A DNA stretch of 64,000 nucleotides from Rhabdophis nuchalis (GCA_039707465.1 CM077658.1:16391074-16455073); one strand, 5' to 3'; counted from the first letter of the stretch, positions 10,902 through 22,924 are shown. The notes: a model not told the origin generated them from the letters alone. A program made the numbers and translations.

Positions 10902-12187
10902 TATAATGTCTATGTGTCTAGGTGAAGTCATTTTTCACTTTGAAAGACCTAAAGTTCAGGAGGTAAAGGACGAATTATTGCTAATAATGGAGGAAAAGAC
11001 TACCACAATTCCACAAAGATTAAGTTACTTTTTTAAAAAAAAAATGTAGTTTTATTGTGCTGTTAAATGCAACAAAAGGCAAGCATTCATTAAAATAAAA
11101 AAGTAAATATATAGATTTTAACCTCTATTGAACAAATGAGATCCTACACAGGTCCAGAGCAAAGTCCTGGAAATGACTTGTTCTCTTAGGGAATAAGCCT
11201 AAAATCCAATATTTTAGCCTCCAAATGTCAGAAAGGGAAATCTCTACCGAACCATAGATAAGACAATGTTATCTCCCTACCATGCATTGACTCAAGGAAT
11301 GTTATTTCACTTTGGGATAAGTAGACAGACCCTGACCTAGATTACAAAAAACGGCACTAGTGAGAAGGATTAAACTTTACTGTTGAAATCCCACTCTCTC
11401 TATCTGAGCTAAAAGGGAAGACATCAATGGATCTCAATTCAGCATGAGCCTTTCCTTACCTTTCTGTACCTGATAACCCTACTTTATTGTTATTGCACGA
11501 AGATACCATATTTTAAAGGTGCAGGTGTTTATGCTTACACACAGCTACTCCTTGCCTGGGTCCATCCATTCATGTGCAAATACTTCTTCTTTTTCTTCTT
11601 AGAAGGTCTGTTGGCTCAGCTATTATTCATATTTTTAAAAAATCCCAAAAGATGAAACCAATGAAACAATCATTATGCAAGAACATTGATTGTGGAAAAG
11701 CAGTGGAATCTTTGAGAGCCTTTTTGGAAAAGAAAAGCAGAAAATATTTTTCTAGAACTATTTGATATTATATCATATTTAATTATATAATGTAAGGTGC
11801 CTAATTTCCATGTCGCTCAAAAAATCCTCCATGTTTGAACCTCATAATACCTTGTAAATGCAGTGTATAAGATGCATGATTAATCTCCCGGTTTCTAAAT
11901 TTAACAGCAAGTTAGACAAAGAGAAAACAGGTCCAATGAGACAAATCAGTATTTCTCTCCTTAAAGCAAATAACTGAACTTTGTAACTGGAACTAATGTA
12001 CCTTATGTAGTAAGTTTCCTGAGTAAGCTTCTTCAAACTGTGATATGGGTTTGTTTGGGGACAAGAAAGCCAAAATTTGGAATATTCTGCCAGTAGAGTA
12101 ATGACGAAAGGTCAGAAGCAATAGCAGTATACATACAAAAGGAGCCACATTAAGTACATCTGCCACAGCCCAGGTCTTTCCCTATCA
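10902..12187. other. AT-rich single-copy DNA
   Basis: No gene or repeat family identified; low CpG and no long open frame. Confidence 0.45.
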
Positions 12188-12479
12188 CAGGGGTCGGCAA
12201 AATTAAACACTCAAAGAGCCAAAAAAAAAAAGTCCTAACTGGAAACACTACCACCACATTCAATTCTGGAGCCAATCAGAAGTCTGGTTCCCCCCACCAT
12301 AGATTCTCCTCCTAGAGCTGCGTCCTTTTTCATCTGCTGACCGGAAGTCCAGTTCCCCCACCACAGAGTCTTCTCCTAGCATGGTATCCTTTTTCCTTTT
12401 ACCGACCAGCGACAGGGAGCTGCAGCAGAGTAATGAAAGAGCCACATGCAGCTGTAGAGCCGTGGGTTGCTGAACCCTG
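12188..12479. mobile_element. Non-autonomous hAT-like element
   Basis: The left end CAGGGGTCGGCAAAATT and right end GGGTTGCTGAACCCTG are inverted with mismatches. The flanks are CCCTATCA (12180-12187) and CCCTAGCA (12480-12487), a 7/8 target duplication. A poly-A run near 12222 and GAGCCAC/GAGCCAA boxes near both ends fit the MITE body. No transposase. Confidence 0.8.
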
Positions 12480-12570
12480 CCCTAGCAGATGGAGCTTCCT
12501 TAGGAATGCTTTCAGAATTCATCTTCCCTTACTTCTTCTACCAATTACAAAACATTTATACTATTACCAA

Positions 12571-12800
12571 AATAACAGAATAAGAGTTGGAAATGATCTT
12601 GGAGGTCTTCTAGTCCAACCTCCTGCTCAGGCAGGAAACCTTATACCATTTCAGACTAATGGTTCTCCAGTCTCTTCTTAAAAACCTCCAGTGTTGGAGC
12701 GCCCATACCTTCTGAAGGCAAGCTGTTCCACTGATTAATTGTTCTATACCATTAGGAAATTTCTCCTTAGTTCTAGGTTGCTTCTCTCCTTAATGTGCAG
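12571..12800 (-). mobile_element. CR1-type LINE 3' end, copy 1
   Basis: On the plus strand it reads GAGTTGGAAATGATCTTGGA, TCTTCTAGTCCAACCTCCTG, CAGGCAGGAAACC and TCTCCAGTCTCTTCTTAAAA. This is the reverse complement of the CR1 3' region. Copies in the same orientation lie at 24662-24890 and 53466-53715. The left edge shows ATAACAGAATAAG, a worn AATAG-type terminal repeat. Confidence 0.82.
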
Positions 12801-13530
12801 CCTGAACAAAGAAAGGTTTGTCATGTAAGTATTTCTTCATAATTACAAAGACAGAGGACTTTTTCAACAGAGGATTCTGCATTGCTTCACTTCATACTGT
12901 CCAATCCCTAACATGTGGGTTGGTCCCACTGACCCACCTCATTTGAAATTCCCGTGAATGTCTTGCCTTGCCCACTAAGATGTTGTTCTATCCTTGAAAA
13001 TGCTTTTTTTTTTAAAACTGGTAATTATTAAACCAACAAGAGCCACCCCACTTTAGGTTATTGATTTTCCTTTCTTCCGTGCTCTATTGTTCCCATCATC
13101 TTTGCAAGAATATGGACATTAACTTGCACAGTAAATGTCACTTAGAAATCATTATAGACATTTAAGCAAAGGGAAAAGTGTGCATTTCCTTTGAACAAAC
13201 ACATTGCCCTAAATCTAAACAGCACTGATGTGGTATATGAATAGGATCCCATAATTCCATTATTCCTATGTATCTAAAGGACGTCTGCATAAACTAGGAA
13301 CATCACTTTGTTATGTTTAAAGATTTCGTTTCCTCTGTTTTGTGTAAACTCAACAGTTATTGGTACTTTGTGGCGCTTACTTTTTTCTTACAATATTGAA
13401 TTCCCAATTCTTAAGGATAGCCAGAAGGAAAGCCTGTACCTTTACTACTGCATCTCATCTTTTCCTCTCCATTTTCTTCTATTCCTCTATTCCTTCTCCA
13501 TGAAATCTTATCATTTTCATTCCTCTAGAC
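12801..13530. other. Single-copy DNA
   Basis: AT-rich. A 93-residue frame at 13308-13589 runs into the MITE downstream and has no exon-like boundaries, so it is not called. Confidence 0.4.
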
Positions 13531-13612
13531 CAGGGGAATTCTTCAACCAGTCCTTCAAAATTCTGGGAGTTGAAGTCCAAAAGTCCTAAAGTTGCTAACT
13601 TTGGAGACCCTG
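13531..13612. mobile_element. Short palindromic hAT-like MITE, degenerate
   Basis: It starts CAGGGGAATTCTTCAACCAG and ends AACTTTGGAGACCCTG, with the family core AATTCTGGGAGTTGAAGTCC inside. The 8 bp flanks CTCTAGAC and GTCTAGAT agree at 6 of 8 positions. One arm is shortened relative to the 130 bp copy at 23563. Confidence 0.7.
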
Positions 13613-14689
13613 GTCTAGATTAAAGTTTTTTCTGAACAAGAATCAAAGTATTTCAGCACACAAAAAAGTACCAAGCAGAAGTCAATTTCAAAAATAAGCA
13701 AACCACAAGTACAATTTTAGGTGAGATTTCAGTCTCTCAGTTAAATTTAATGTCTAAATGTACTACATTGATGTTTTCTTGTATGTGAAAAGTTAACATA
13801 TGAGAAACTCATCTCTAGTTAGTCTGGGCTGGCCATTCATTTCATGTTTCAAAGAACTGTTCCTTCTCTAAGAATAAAATTAGTCATCCATCTCAAGTTA
13901 ATAAGGAATATAGTTTGTTCTTTTCTTTTCTCATTGACCTTCTGGAACATGTACCAAAAGTACAAAAAAGAAACTGTAATTTAACTTGTCCTCTATTTAA
14001 ATTATTTGATATGTTAATGTTGCATTTCACATTTGCTATTATTCTTTTTTATGAGGTAGCATTCAAACTAAATTACTCATGAAACAGCACCACTGAAGTC
14101 CTCAAGATAATTAGTCATCCCAAAAAACTTACGTTCATTAATTCCAGAACTTAGTTATGACAAACTTAATCTGAATGAATTCTTGAAACAACTTCCTTGG
14201 AAATAAAGGAAACAAACAGAAATGAATGTAACATATTGCAACATCATCTAAACATGAGTCACATTCTGGCACATGGTTTATGGCATTTTACTAATATCTA
14301 ATAATGTGTCCTTTATCTTGAAGATGGAAACGTAGGTTAGCCTTCCTGTCAAAGCAACGTTACTCCATGTGCAGAGAATGAAAGATTTTGGCACGCTTTC
14401 AAACAGGTGATTTTGGGTACATATCCAAAGTGGCGTGATTTTGGATATTTAAATCATGCTTTAAATGTTAAAAGACATTGCAAACGTTTGTTCCCATTAT
14501 TTTCAGAACACTAACAATGATTGCTAACATGCAGGCCTCTGGTTAAAGTAATGTATTAATACAATGCCACTATAGGACATTGCATGCCAAATCAACTAGA
14601 CACAAAGATAGTTTTTCCCCGCTGGCTCAACATTTAATTCCCACAGCACTGTCTTAAGCCTAAGGAATTTGCCCACATAGTAGTCTGTA
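13613..14689. other. AT-rich single-copy DNA
   Basis: No transposon recognised over about 1 kb. The even, complex composition would suit noncoding DNA in a gene desert. No exon supported. Confidence 0.4.
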
Positions 14690-14941
14690 TTGCTGTTATC
14701 ATCCTTCTCATCTTCTCAATTCTCACCTTTTTATCTTTCCTACTATCTTCTCCTATTGGCATCTTATGACTTATCACTTGTTTGTATCTCATGATTAATT
14801 ATTGTAACCATGATTTATGACCTATGACCTATCACTACATTGTTTTGTGTGTGTGGGATGTACACTGACAGATTATGCACCAGAGACAACTTCTTTGCAT
14901 GCCCAAATCACACTTGACCAATAAAGAATTCTATTCTATTA
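14690..14941 (+). mobile_element. CR1-L3 (Snake1-like) LINE 3' end with AATAG tail
   Basis: A 3' UTR-like segment has repeated TATGACCTATGACCTATCAC motifs, GTACACTGACAGATTATGCA, CAAATCACACTTGACCAATA and the terminal AAAGAATTCTATTCTATT. The ending matches the snake CR1-L3 family reported to seed AATAG microsatellites, from recall of that literature. 5'-truncated, no coding part left. Confidence 0.75.
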
Positions 14942-15330
14942 GAGGGACATTTATGAAAAACCTAAAAACGCACCTGTAGAAGCAGGAAATCTAATCAGGG
15001 TTAAATCTATGGATGTGTTACATATTTTCATGAAAGTAAGAACACTGAGTGCTTTGTTTCCCTCAAATGCTGAGGCAGGTCTTTATTATTCATGGAGAGT
15101 GAGAAGCTATTTTGGCAAGGAGATTGTCAAAACAAGTTATATATAAAGATATTTCCTGGAAAAAAATATACCTATTATTTAGATTGGTTCATGCTCTAAA
15201 ATTTCAGATTTATTTTACCAAATCAAAATGCTTGATCACGTTACAAAGACGAGAAATAAACAAAAAGGTATAAATTAAGATGTCTGACATAAGAGTTTTT
15301 AGATTAAAACATTTGTTCATAAATCTTTTA
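14942..15330. other. Single-copy AT-rich DNA
   Basis: Nothing recognised. Confidence 0.4.
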
Positions 15331-15420
15331 GTCAGGGAGGGCTTATTTTAGCGCATGCGCTCAAAAGCCCGATTGGGCTTATTATCTGGGGAGGTCTTAT
15401 TTTTGGGGAAACAGGGTATA
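15331..15420 (+). mobile_element. MITE fragment (family M2) with perfect GCGCATGCGC
   Basis: The sequence GGGCTTATTTTAGCGCATGC onward to GTCTTATTTTTGGGGAAACA is shared with the right half of 21392-21651. It is the right-hand end of a DNA-transposon-like repeat whose full form starts with a GTTTCCxxGAAAA-type end. The 10 bp palindrome at 15351-15360 matches the NRF1 core. Confidence 0.65.
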
Positions 15421-16359
15421 TGTACATGTATATGCATGTACAAAAATATAAAGAATAGTCTGAAGTCACAACTCTGTAAAATGTGATTTAATTAGCTGAC
15501 TATTAGGACTGGTCATATTTATTATTGTTATTACTACAATGTACCATTTTAGGACAAATTGGCATTTTAAATCAAAACAGTGTCATCTCTCACACATATT
15601 ATACTGAAGGATGCAGGGAATAAAAGTTTATCTCATTTCTAAGATGAACAGATTTTCACAAAATTAAGGGAACTTAATGTGATTCTGGAATTATCCATTC
15701 ATTTCAGCATTTTCTTTTGTTTATCTTTAATGAAACACAAGCTGCTTTTATTTTAAAAAAACCCTTCTTTTAGGAAATTCAATATAAAATCTAAAAAAAA
15801 GTAACACTTAGAATTTATATTTAACATATTTCTCCTATTGACCTTTAATTTCATTGTCTTGCACTGACATTCAGAAGACTAAACAATAAAATATTCTGGG
15901 TTTTTTTGTTCTTTCAGTGCTTACGAGGTCCGTTAGCTCCTAATCTGCATTAGAATTTAAGGGAAAGGGATTATTTCACTTCTTCTTCTGGAGGAGTTTA
16001 GAATAGCAAATAGCACAAAGCAGTCCTTAAAATCCCATACAATCATCTCTAGTCATGTCCCTAAGAATACATTATGCAACTTTACCTTATGTTGGGAAAC
16101 ACAAAGTATTTGGATTCTCCATTATTAAATTCTTCCCCTATAATTTGGAAACCCAAACTTCAATCAAAATAGTTTCAGTAAAAAAATTATTCCATTACCA
16201 GAAAAACTGGTGCTGAAGCTCAAAAAAATATTATCTGGAAATATTATTATAAGCACTGGTTTATAAACACTCTACAAGTCAGGATTCATTTAAGAGGAAA
16301 CAGTTGAGAGGCAATGTGATGGTTAAGGTGTTGGGCCAGAAGGGAAGTAACCAGGAAAA
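15421..16359. other. AT-rich single-copy DNA
   Basis: No gene or repeat recognised apart from homopolymer runs. Confidence 0.4.
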
Positions 16360-16544
16360 GGAGGAGGAGGAGGAGGAGGAGGAGGAGGAGGAGGAGGAGG
16401 AGGAGGAGGAGGAGGAGGAGGAGGAGGAGGAGGAGAAGAAGAAGAAGAAGAAGAAGAAGAAGAAGAAGAAGAAGAAGAAGAAGAAGAAGAAGAAGAAGAA
16501 GAAGAAGAAGAAGAAGAAGAAGAAGAAGAAGAAGAAGAAGAAGA
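16360..16544. repeat. Compound (GGA)n-(GAA)n tract, about 185 bp
   Basis: About 25 GGA/GAG units run to about 16435 and are followed by about 36 GAA units. All bases on the plus strand are purines. The E/K-rich (plus) and S/P-rich (minus) open frames here are artefacts of the repeat. GAA tracts of this length are known to form triplex DNA. Confidence 0.97.
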
Positions 16545-17383
16545 CGATGACTTTCTCAACAGTTTTACTCTCTCTATTTCCACCCCCATCACATCAGGAG
16601 AAAAGTGCCATCTTGCATCCCTTAGATAGAAACCAATTTTTTAAAAACTTTTCATTCCAGGGTTTCATATTTTTTAAAAAAAGGATGCCAGATGCTAATT
16701 CTTGGGCCAACCCTTCAAACTGACCTATATTTTTAAGGATTTCATCAGCGTAAACCACGTAGATGGATTAAACTGTTTAAAAGCTGGGGTGACTATTTCA
16801 CTTTGCTATATTATATTTAGGCAGAAGATACTAGTCCAAGTATATATGTATCTTAACGGTATCCGATAAGGTCTGACTCTGCAAAACTTCCCCAATGTGA
16901 CGATGGCTAAAAGAGCAAGAGCTTCTATATTGCCAGATAAACATTTAAATTCAGTTTATTTGAGGGGGGGAAATGAAATAAAAATCGGTTTGGGATGACT
17001 TCTTCCCCCCCCCCCCACCCTCTTCTTTTGATGAGAGAGGAAATTGTAAAATTGGCCCAGTGTCAGCTCAGGGGAAGATGCATTGCCATGCCTCCGAGAA
17101 AACATTTCATCATAAGAGCGCTTCCAAACTCTTTGCACGTTCCAGGGTGCCACAGCTGTGCAGTCCCAGGTGCAGGTTCTGCAGATGTCACAACCATGGA
17201 AGTGAGATTAAATGGAACAGACTCCAGGCAGAGCGCCAAAGAGCCATTTCTCGAGCGCTCTGCTCACAGACCCTTCAGCTTTTAAGACGCAAGGGTCTGA
17301 TATTAACTTGGAGTCTCAATGCAGGACATAAAGCTAGAAAGTCAAGTGAACATCGCTGAAGAAGGATGCTTCTTACACTTGTG
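16545..17383. other. Single-copy DNA
   Basis: A possible GC-poor conserved patch near 17040-17290 (CAGTGTCAGCTCAGGGGAAG and following) has open frames on two phases, but neither has convincing splice sites. No call made. Confidence 0.35.
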
Positions 17384-17700
17384 AAGTAAAGGTTCCCCTT
17401 GCACATATGTGCTAGTCATTCTCAACTCTAGGGGGTGGGGCTCATCTCTGTTTCAAAGTCGGCACTCTCTGAAGACGTCTCCGTGGTCATGACTAAATGC
17501 CGAAGGTGCATGGAACACTGTTTCCGTCCCACCAAAGATGGTTCTTATTCTTCTACTTGCATTTTTACATGCTTTCAAATGGCTAGGTTGGCAGATGCTG
17601 GGACAAGTAACGGGAGCTCACACTAGGATTCGAACCGCTGAACTTCCAACCTTTCTGATCAATAAGCTCAGCATCTTAGCCACTGAGCTACCATGTCCCT
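17384..17700 (-). mobile_element. tRNA-derived SINE S1, copy 2
   Basis: It has the same order as copy 1: GTAAAGGTTCCCCTTGCACA at the left, ACTCTAGGGGGTGGG, GTGGTCATGACTAAATGCC, CAAAGATGG and the tRNA head GAGCTACCATGTCCCT at the right. A short deletion removes part of the GTGGCCGGCATG box. A GATA microsatellite starts within 10 bp of the tRNA end. Confidence 0.87.
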
Positions 17701-17705
17701 AAATA

Positions 17706-17715
17706 ATAGATAGAT

Positions 17716-17804
<89 letters not shown>

Positions 17805-17850
17805 GCAGGCAGGTAAGCAGGCAGGCAGGCAGATGAACTGACTAATAATG

Positions 17851-17935
<85 letters not shown>
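17706..17935. repeat. Compound (GATA)n-(GCAG)n-(GA)n microsatellite
   Basis: GATA units run from 17706 to 17802, GCAG-like units from 17804 to 17832, and a pure GA run from 17854 to 17935 after a 20 bp spacer. It lies immediately beside a SINE head. Confidence 0.96.
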
Positions 17936-17939
<4 letters not shown>

Positions 17940-19229
17940 ATATCTATGATAGAAAATATTCTGAACTATCTGATGTTGTATTAATATAACAATACCTTTT
18001 GATTAGCCATTAGCCTTGTCAGGATAAAAACATACAGAACCATAAGACCATGCATTGCACAATAAAGGCAGCACTAAAAGGAAAGGCAAACCTTATTCCC
18101 GTGTCACCCCTACAATTCATGCCAATCAGATCCAGATATGCAGTTCCTAATATATTAATCGTATAAGTAGTGCTTAAAGTTAAAAACTATGCAAAACATG
18201 TTAAGCCATACTAATTGTGTATGTGTGGGTGTGGGGGGGATTACTTAAGCTCCTACAGAAACAATGGGTAATGTATGACTGTCCTGCTCCTAATGGCCAT
18301 GACCCTGAACTTCTGCTGAACCCCAGGTCTGCCAGCTTTGCGCATCCTACAGAAGGGACATTGTTTCCTTGAATAACGAGATATGATGTTTTCCTGTGTT
18401 CTGCTGCTGTTGCTTCTTTCCCTGCCTGCTCCCTCGTTTCCCCCCCTCCCTCCCTCCCTCCCTCTTCACAGAAGGCAGAGAGGTGGCTCACAGAAGCCCG
18501 GAATGAAGCAAGGGAGTTGCAGGAGGTTTGCCATTTGGCAATTCAGGAACACTTTAGAGAAGCATTTCAGCAATCCGGCATTGCACAGCCACTCAGGGAG
18601 CGTGGTACAGTGCATCAGATGGAGCATGCTAGTTAAACCATGCTACTCTTGAGCTGTGCCCTCCATTAAGCATAATTGCATTATCTGACCGAAAAGAGAG
18701 AGGGAGAGATCAATGTGCAGATGATGACACTCAAGAGTCCCAACAGCTAATTCTGCACTGAATGAGGCAAGGAGTTGGCTTTTTTTTTTTTTAAATGTTT
18801 TGCTGTATCTAAGTCTTTGAAGCAAATTAAAAGTTTTTTTGGGGTAAAATAGTCCACCTGGTTCAAGGGGTTATATATATATTGGCTTGACTATGCAAAC
18901 AAAATGTCTATAATTTACTTGTATGGCATAACAGAAATTCTCATACATATCTTACAAGAAAAAGGAATCTTCCATATAAGAAAAACAGAATACATTATTT
19001 CTAACAGTCAACACAAAATTCAAGTTCTTCGTATAATTGTCTTTTTTTATGAAGATGATACTAGTTTTTGTTTCTTAAGTTCATAGTAAATTAGTCTGAA
19101 CATGAAACTGAAAGCAGATTCCATACGTGGATGAACACGTTAACTGTTTCCTTTAGTTTGATTCATCAACTTTGATATGATTGACAAACTTTCAACTTCA
19201 AACTGTCCACCGTGGCCCTCACCCCATTC
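17936..19229. other. Single-copy DNA
   Basis: A (CCCT)n patch lies at 18437-18467. The 18380-18650 interval is less AT-rich and contains open frames on both strands, but no splice sites or known motifs support an exon. Confidence 0.35.
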
Positions 19230-19375
19230 CTAAGAGGTCCATAAAGGTGGCGTGCATAAGCGCACCAGAGTGCCTTCCATCCCTGTCCTACTGTTTTATG
19301 TGTTCATGTTCATGTTTATACTTATACCTATCTTGTACATGTTTGACAAACTAATAAATATATAAATATAATATA
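19230..19375 (+). mobile_element. LINE-like 3' tail remnant
   Basis: The sequence GTGCATAAGCGCACCAGAGT, then CCTTCCATCCCTGTCCTACT and TTGTACATGTTTGACAAACT followed by (AATAAATAT)n, resembles a squamate LINE 3' UTR ending in an AT-rich tail. The class is unassigned. Confidence 0.5.
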
Positions 19376-21391
19376 TATAAATATATAAATATAAATTGTC
19401 CTATGAGATTGTCTCCAACTGGTTTGCCTGCACTTTTATAAATACAGCACATTTAAAAGTAGCTTAACATAATGATAAGCTATTTGTAAAATGTTGATGC
19501 CTTTGTCATAATTCAGAGATAATATTAGTTGCAACAAGGACCCAGTAGAGATACCATTGACCAGCTGTTCCCTTTGACCCCACATGTCAACAGTGGATCA
19601 CAATGACTCCATTACGTTTAATCCAGTTGCTTTTCAAATTGATGAAAGGAAAGAAAGATTTACAAAATTAATTCCAAGGTCTGTTGTCTATCCTGATCTA
19701 AGCTGGGAGAGTTTTTAACATCAAAAATACATTGGTCAGTCTGGCTTACTGAACTATGAAAACATCACCTAAAGAAATTCTTATAAAAGACACATTAATG
19801 AAATTTCAGCATGGCACAACTTCAAGGCCTGGCACACAGCTATGAAATGTTACATTTCTGTAATTAGAAACATTTGGCTTCATTAAAGTTTGCAGAGCTG
19901 GAATAGAAAAGTATCCAACATCAAATCAAAACAGTCCCATTACGACCCCCCACTCCCCATCTCCAAAATAGACCGTGAGGCTTTTAAACAAAGGTACCAG
20001 AATATGCATGTATGAGTTGAAGTTGAAAGAGAGGTTTGCATGCCATGTTGCTGAGAACGAGAATGTCAAACATCAGTTGGACTGAACTTGTTTCCAAAGC
20101 CGTCTAATCTACTTTAGATAGTTGCAACAGCCGTACAAAAAAACAACTGTCAACGTTGTACTTCAAAGTGTAGAGAGGGTAAGGGAAATGGCTCCCAGAT
20201 CTGTATATATGTGGAAGTTTAAACATGTATATGATAATTTAACCACACATTTGTCCTGATTTAGTAACTGTTTGCATAGCGATTTTCAGAAGGTTTCCAA
20301 CTTCTTTGTCATCTTAGCGAGCATACTTTTACTGGCAATAAGAGGATTTCAAACAAATTTTGGGTTCGCTATAGCGTTTCCAATACTTAAATGCTCCCTG
20401 GCTGTTAATAGACCTTGGAATTTGCCAGCTTTCTTCATTTTTAAAACAGAGCTTGAGTCTAGAATGAATGTCATCGGAAACTGGATGTAATTTTTAAACA
20501 TTGGTCCACCTATTGCATGCAGGCTTAATGTTTGATAGACCTACGATTGTGCAATATCGTCACTTCTTCAAACTTTGCAGTCGGGCTACGCAACACGCTC
20601 AAAAGGGTTGCTACACAAAGGGTGTTAGCATGAATGAAGAGCCCCTCTCATGTAGCCACTTCAAAGGCTTACCCTAGTGGACTGCCTGTGTATATCCACA
20701 GGCAACACTTTTGTCGATACCTCCAGTAAAGCGATAGAGCTGGCCGTGGACACCGTTGCTCAGACAGCAGGGAACAGCCTTTGTGTAGCAGCAACACAAC
20801 CCTTTTCGAGGGTGCGATTCCCTTAACACTTCAAGGAACTCCATTCCGCCAGTCTACTTTGCAAAGCGCCTCTTTCAAACTTGTTGCACAGATCCACATC
20901 ACGATGTTTGATTTAAAACTTTTGCTTGTCATTTTAGTTTGCTGGTCTCCTTCTTCTTCTACAAATTGTCCCAAGTTTTTTTTTTTTAAATAAATACCCA
21001 AGAGCCAATAAAAATGCAGTTGAATAGACAATGCCCATTCCTTCCCCACCCCACACCCTCCGCAAATCAGCCTTCAATATTGTTAGACTTTTATTTGGAA
21101 TTAAGTAATGTGATCGTTCTTTAGTCCTTTTTCTAAGATGCTAATGAGAGACAGCAAGAGAGAGGAGGTCATTATTATAATTATATACTTCACGGCTATG
21201 ACTCCCTGTTTTCTCTTTGTCATGTGTGGAGGTTTTATTTAATTTGTGGCATGCAAATTTTATTCCACATACGCATAACCACACTACTGTAAGTTGCTTA
21301 GCACATGCCTCTAAATCATACTCCAACACTTTATTAATTAGAATTAGTTACCAAGGCCACCACAGGTCATCCATCCCTAAGGTCTGAACCG
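19376..21391. other. Single-copy block, possibly conserved noncoding
   Basis: About 2 kb without recognisable transposons. It includes an imperfect inverted repeat at 20587-20817 (listed separately) and a 72-residue open frame at 20272-20490 with no exon boundaries. High sequence complexity and lack of repeats would suit regulatory DNA, but conservation cannot be tested here. Confidence 0.35.
20587..20817. repeat. Imperfect inverted repeat with central hairpin
   Basis: The left arm has CTCAAAAGGGTTGCTACACA; the right arm carries the complementary CCTTTGTGTAGCA and ACCCTTTTCGAG with an 8-base insertion. Near the centre, GCCTGTG and CACAGGC (20684-20703) form a 7 bp stem. It could be an old palindromic transposon or a structured RNA or regulatory site. 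Confidence 0.5.
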
Positions 21392-21651
21392 TGTTTCCTT
21401 GAAAACAAGACATGGTCTTATTTTCTTTCGACACCCCACCCCCCAAATAACCGCTTGGCCTTATTTTCAGGGATGTCTTTTTGTTTTTGAGGTGCAGGAG
21501 GCGGCAAACATGGAAACCTCATGGCTGCTGCTGTGTTGCAATATTTTCGTGAGGGCTTATTTTCAGGGGAGGGCTTATTTTAGCACATACACTCAAAAGC
21601 CCAATTGGGTTTATTATCTGGGAGGTCTTATTTTTGGGGAAAGAGGGTATT
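21392..21651. mobile_element. DNA-transposon-like repeat M2, fuller copy
   Basis: The left end CGTGTTTCCTTGAAAACAAG and right end TCTTATTTTTGGGGAAAGAG are loosely inverted. The interior repeats GGCTTATTTTCAGGGG-type phrases on the same strand. The right 90 bp match 15331-15420. The superfamily is not certain (Tc1/mariner-like ends suspected). Confidence 0.65.
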
Positions 21652-22295
21652 AAGAGTAGGCAACCATGCTTCCTTGTAACTTTAGTTACTTTTAAATCTC
21701 TGATGGAGTTTATAATCCCAAATGATAAGCAGATGTAATACATGAATTTGATGAGCCTCAGCAGGACAACAGTGTCCTTTCTGAAAAGCATCTGTAAAAG
21801 ACAATAAATTACAACAAAGAAAGCAGCTTAATCTCTGATATTTGGAACAGCCAAATTAAGATATATGCTCTTCTCTTCTACTCAGCACATTGCTGGAAAA
21901 ATTAATAGAAGCCGAACAACTTTGTTTTCCAAGCGTACATCCAACAAATGAATAATTGAATTGTCTCTTGGCCAGAATTTCCAAATCATCCCTGAAGCTC
22001 TCAGCTTACTAACCAATCACGTGTGTAGCCTTTTAACTCATACGTTTTACTCTCCATCTAGTCCTTAACAAAGGGAAGGACAAATTCTCCATTAGTTACG
22101 TTCAGATTCTAAGGTTGCCCAAATGTCTACATCCAATGAAAAGTTGCCTTCTGGTTATTTGGTCGTAACTTAATTTACGAAATCGAAGTAGAATAAAGCA
22201 GTTGAAAAATGGCACTTCAACTGCAAATCTCTTCTTATGAAAGCCTGACAGGAAATGCATATTTTTTTCAAGGGATAAAACTTTGGTTGTTGTTA
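21652..22295. other. Single-copy DNA
   Basis: No exon or repeat recognised. Confidence 0.4.
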
Positions 22296-22650
22296 GGTAA
22301 AGGTAAATGTTCCCCTCACACACATGTGCTAGTTGTTCCTGACTCTAGGGGGTGGTCCTCATCTCTGTTTCAAAGCAGAAGAGCCAGCACTGTCCGAAGA
22401 CATCTCGATGGTCATGTGGCCGGCATGACAAAATGCCAAAGGTGCACAGAATGCTATTACCTTCCCACCAAAGGTGGTCCCTATTTTTCTACTTGCATTT
22501 TTACGTGCTTTCGAACTGCTAGGTTGGCAGAAACTGGGACAAGGAACGGGAGCTCACTCCATGATGCGGCACTAGGGATTCGAACCGCTGAACTGCCGCC
22601 TTCTGATCAACATGCTCAGCATCTTAGCCACTGAGCCACTGCATCCCTAC
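22296..22650 (-). mobile_element. tRNA-derived SINE S1, copy 3
   Basis: A full-length-looking copy with GGTAAAGGTAAATGTTCCCC at the left, TCATGTGGCCGGCATGAC in the body and the box-B complement GGGATTCGAACCGC at 22576-22589. The head ends at GAGCCACTGCATCCCT. The open frame over it is an artefact. Confidence 0.9.
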
Positions 22651-22924
22651 TTGGTTATTGTACACAAGCATAAAAGAGAAAAGTAAAAGATGCAAGCATT
22701 TTGTACGCTGAATCCAAATATAAAGATGAAAGGTGAAACAAGGCCTTTGCCATATTTACCAAATTGTCATCCTTACCAGAGATGCCAGAGGGAAAATGTG
22801 TTCATGAGCTAATTGTATTTTATTGTAAGGCTACTACATTCACCAAGTTTGTCCCAAAGGTGCTTTTCAAAAGGACTTACTTGGTTTTTCCTTGAAAATA
22901 TTTCATTTCTCTTCCAAAGCTTCT

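Noticed and set aside
16304..16723. 139-codon frame rich in E and K
   Set aside because: It is a translation of the GGA/GAA microsatellite; the minus-strand poly-S/P frame is its mirror.
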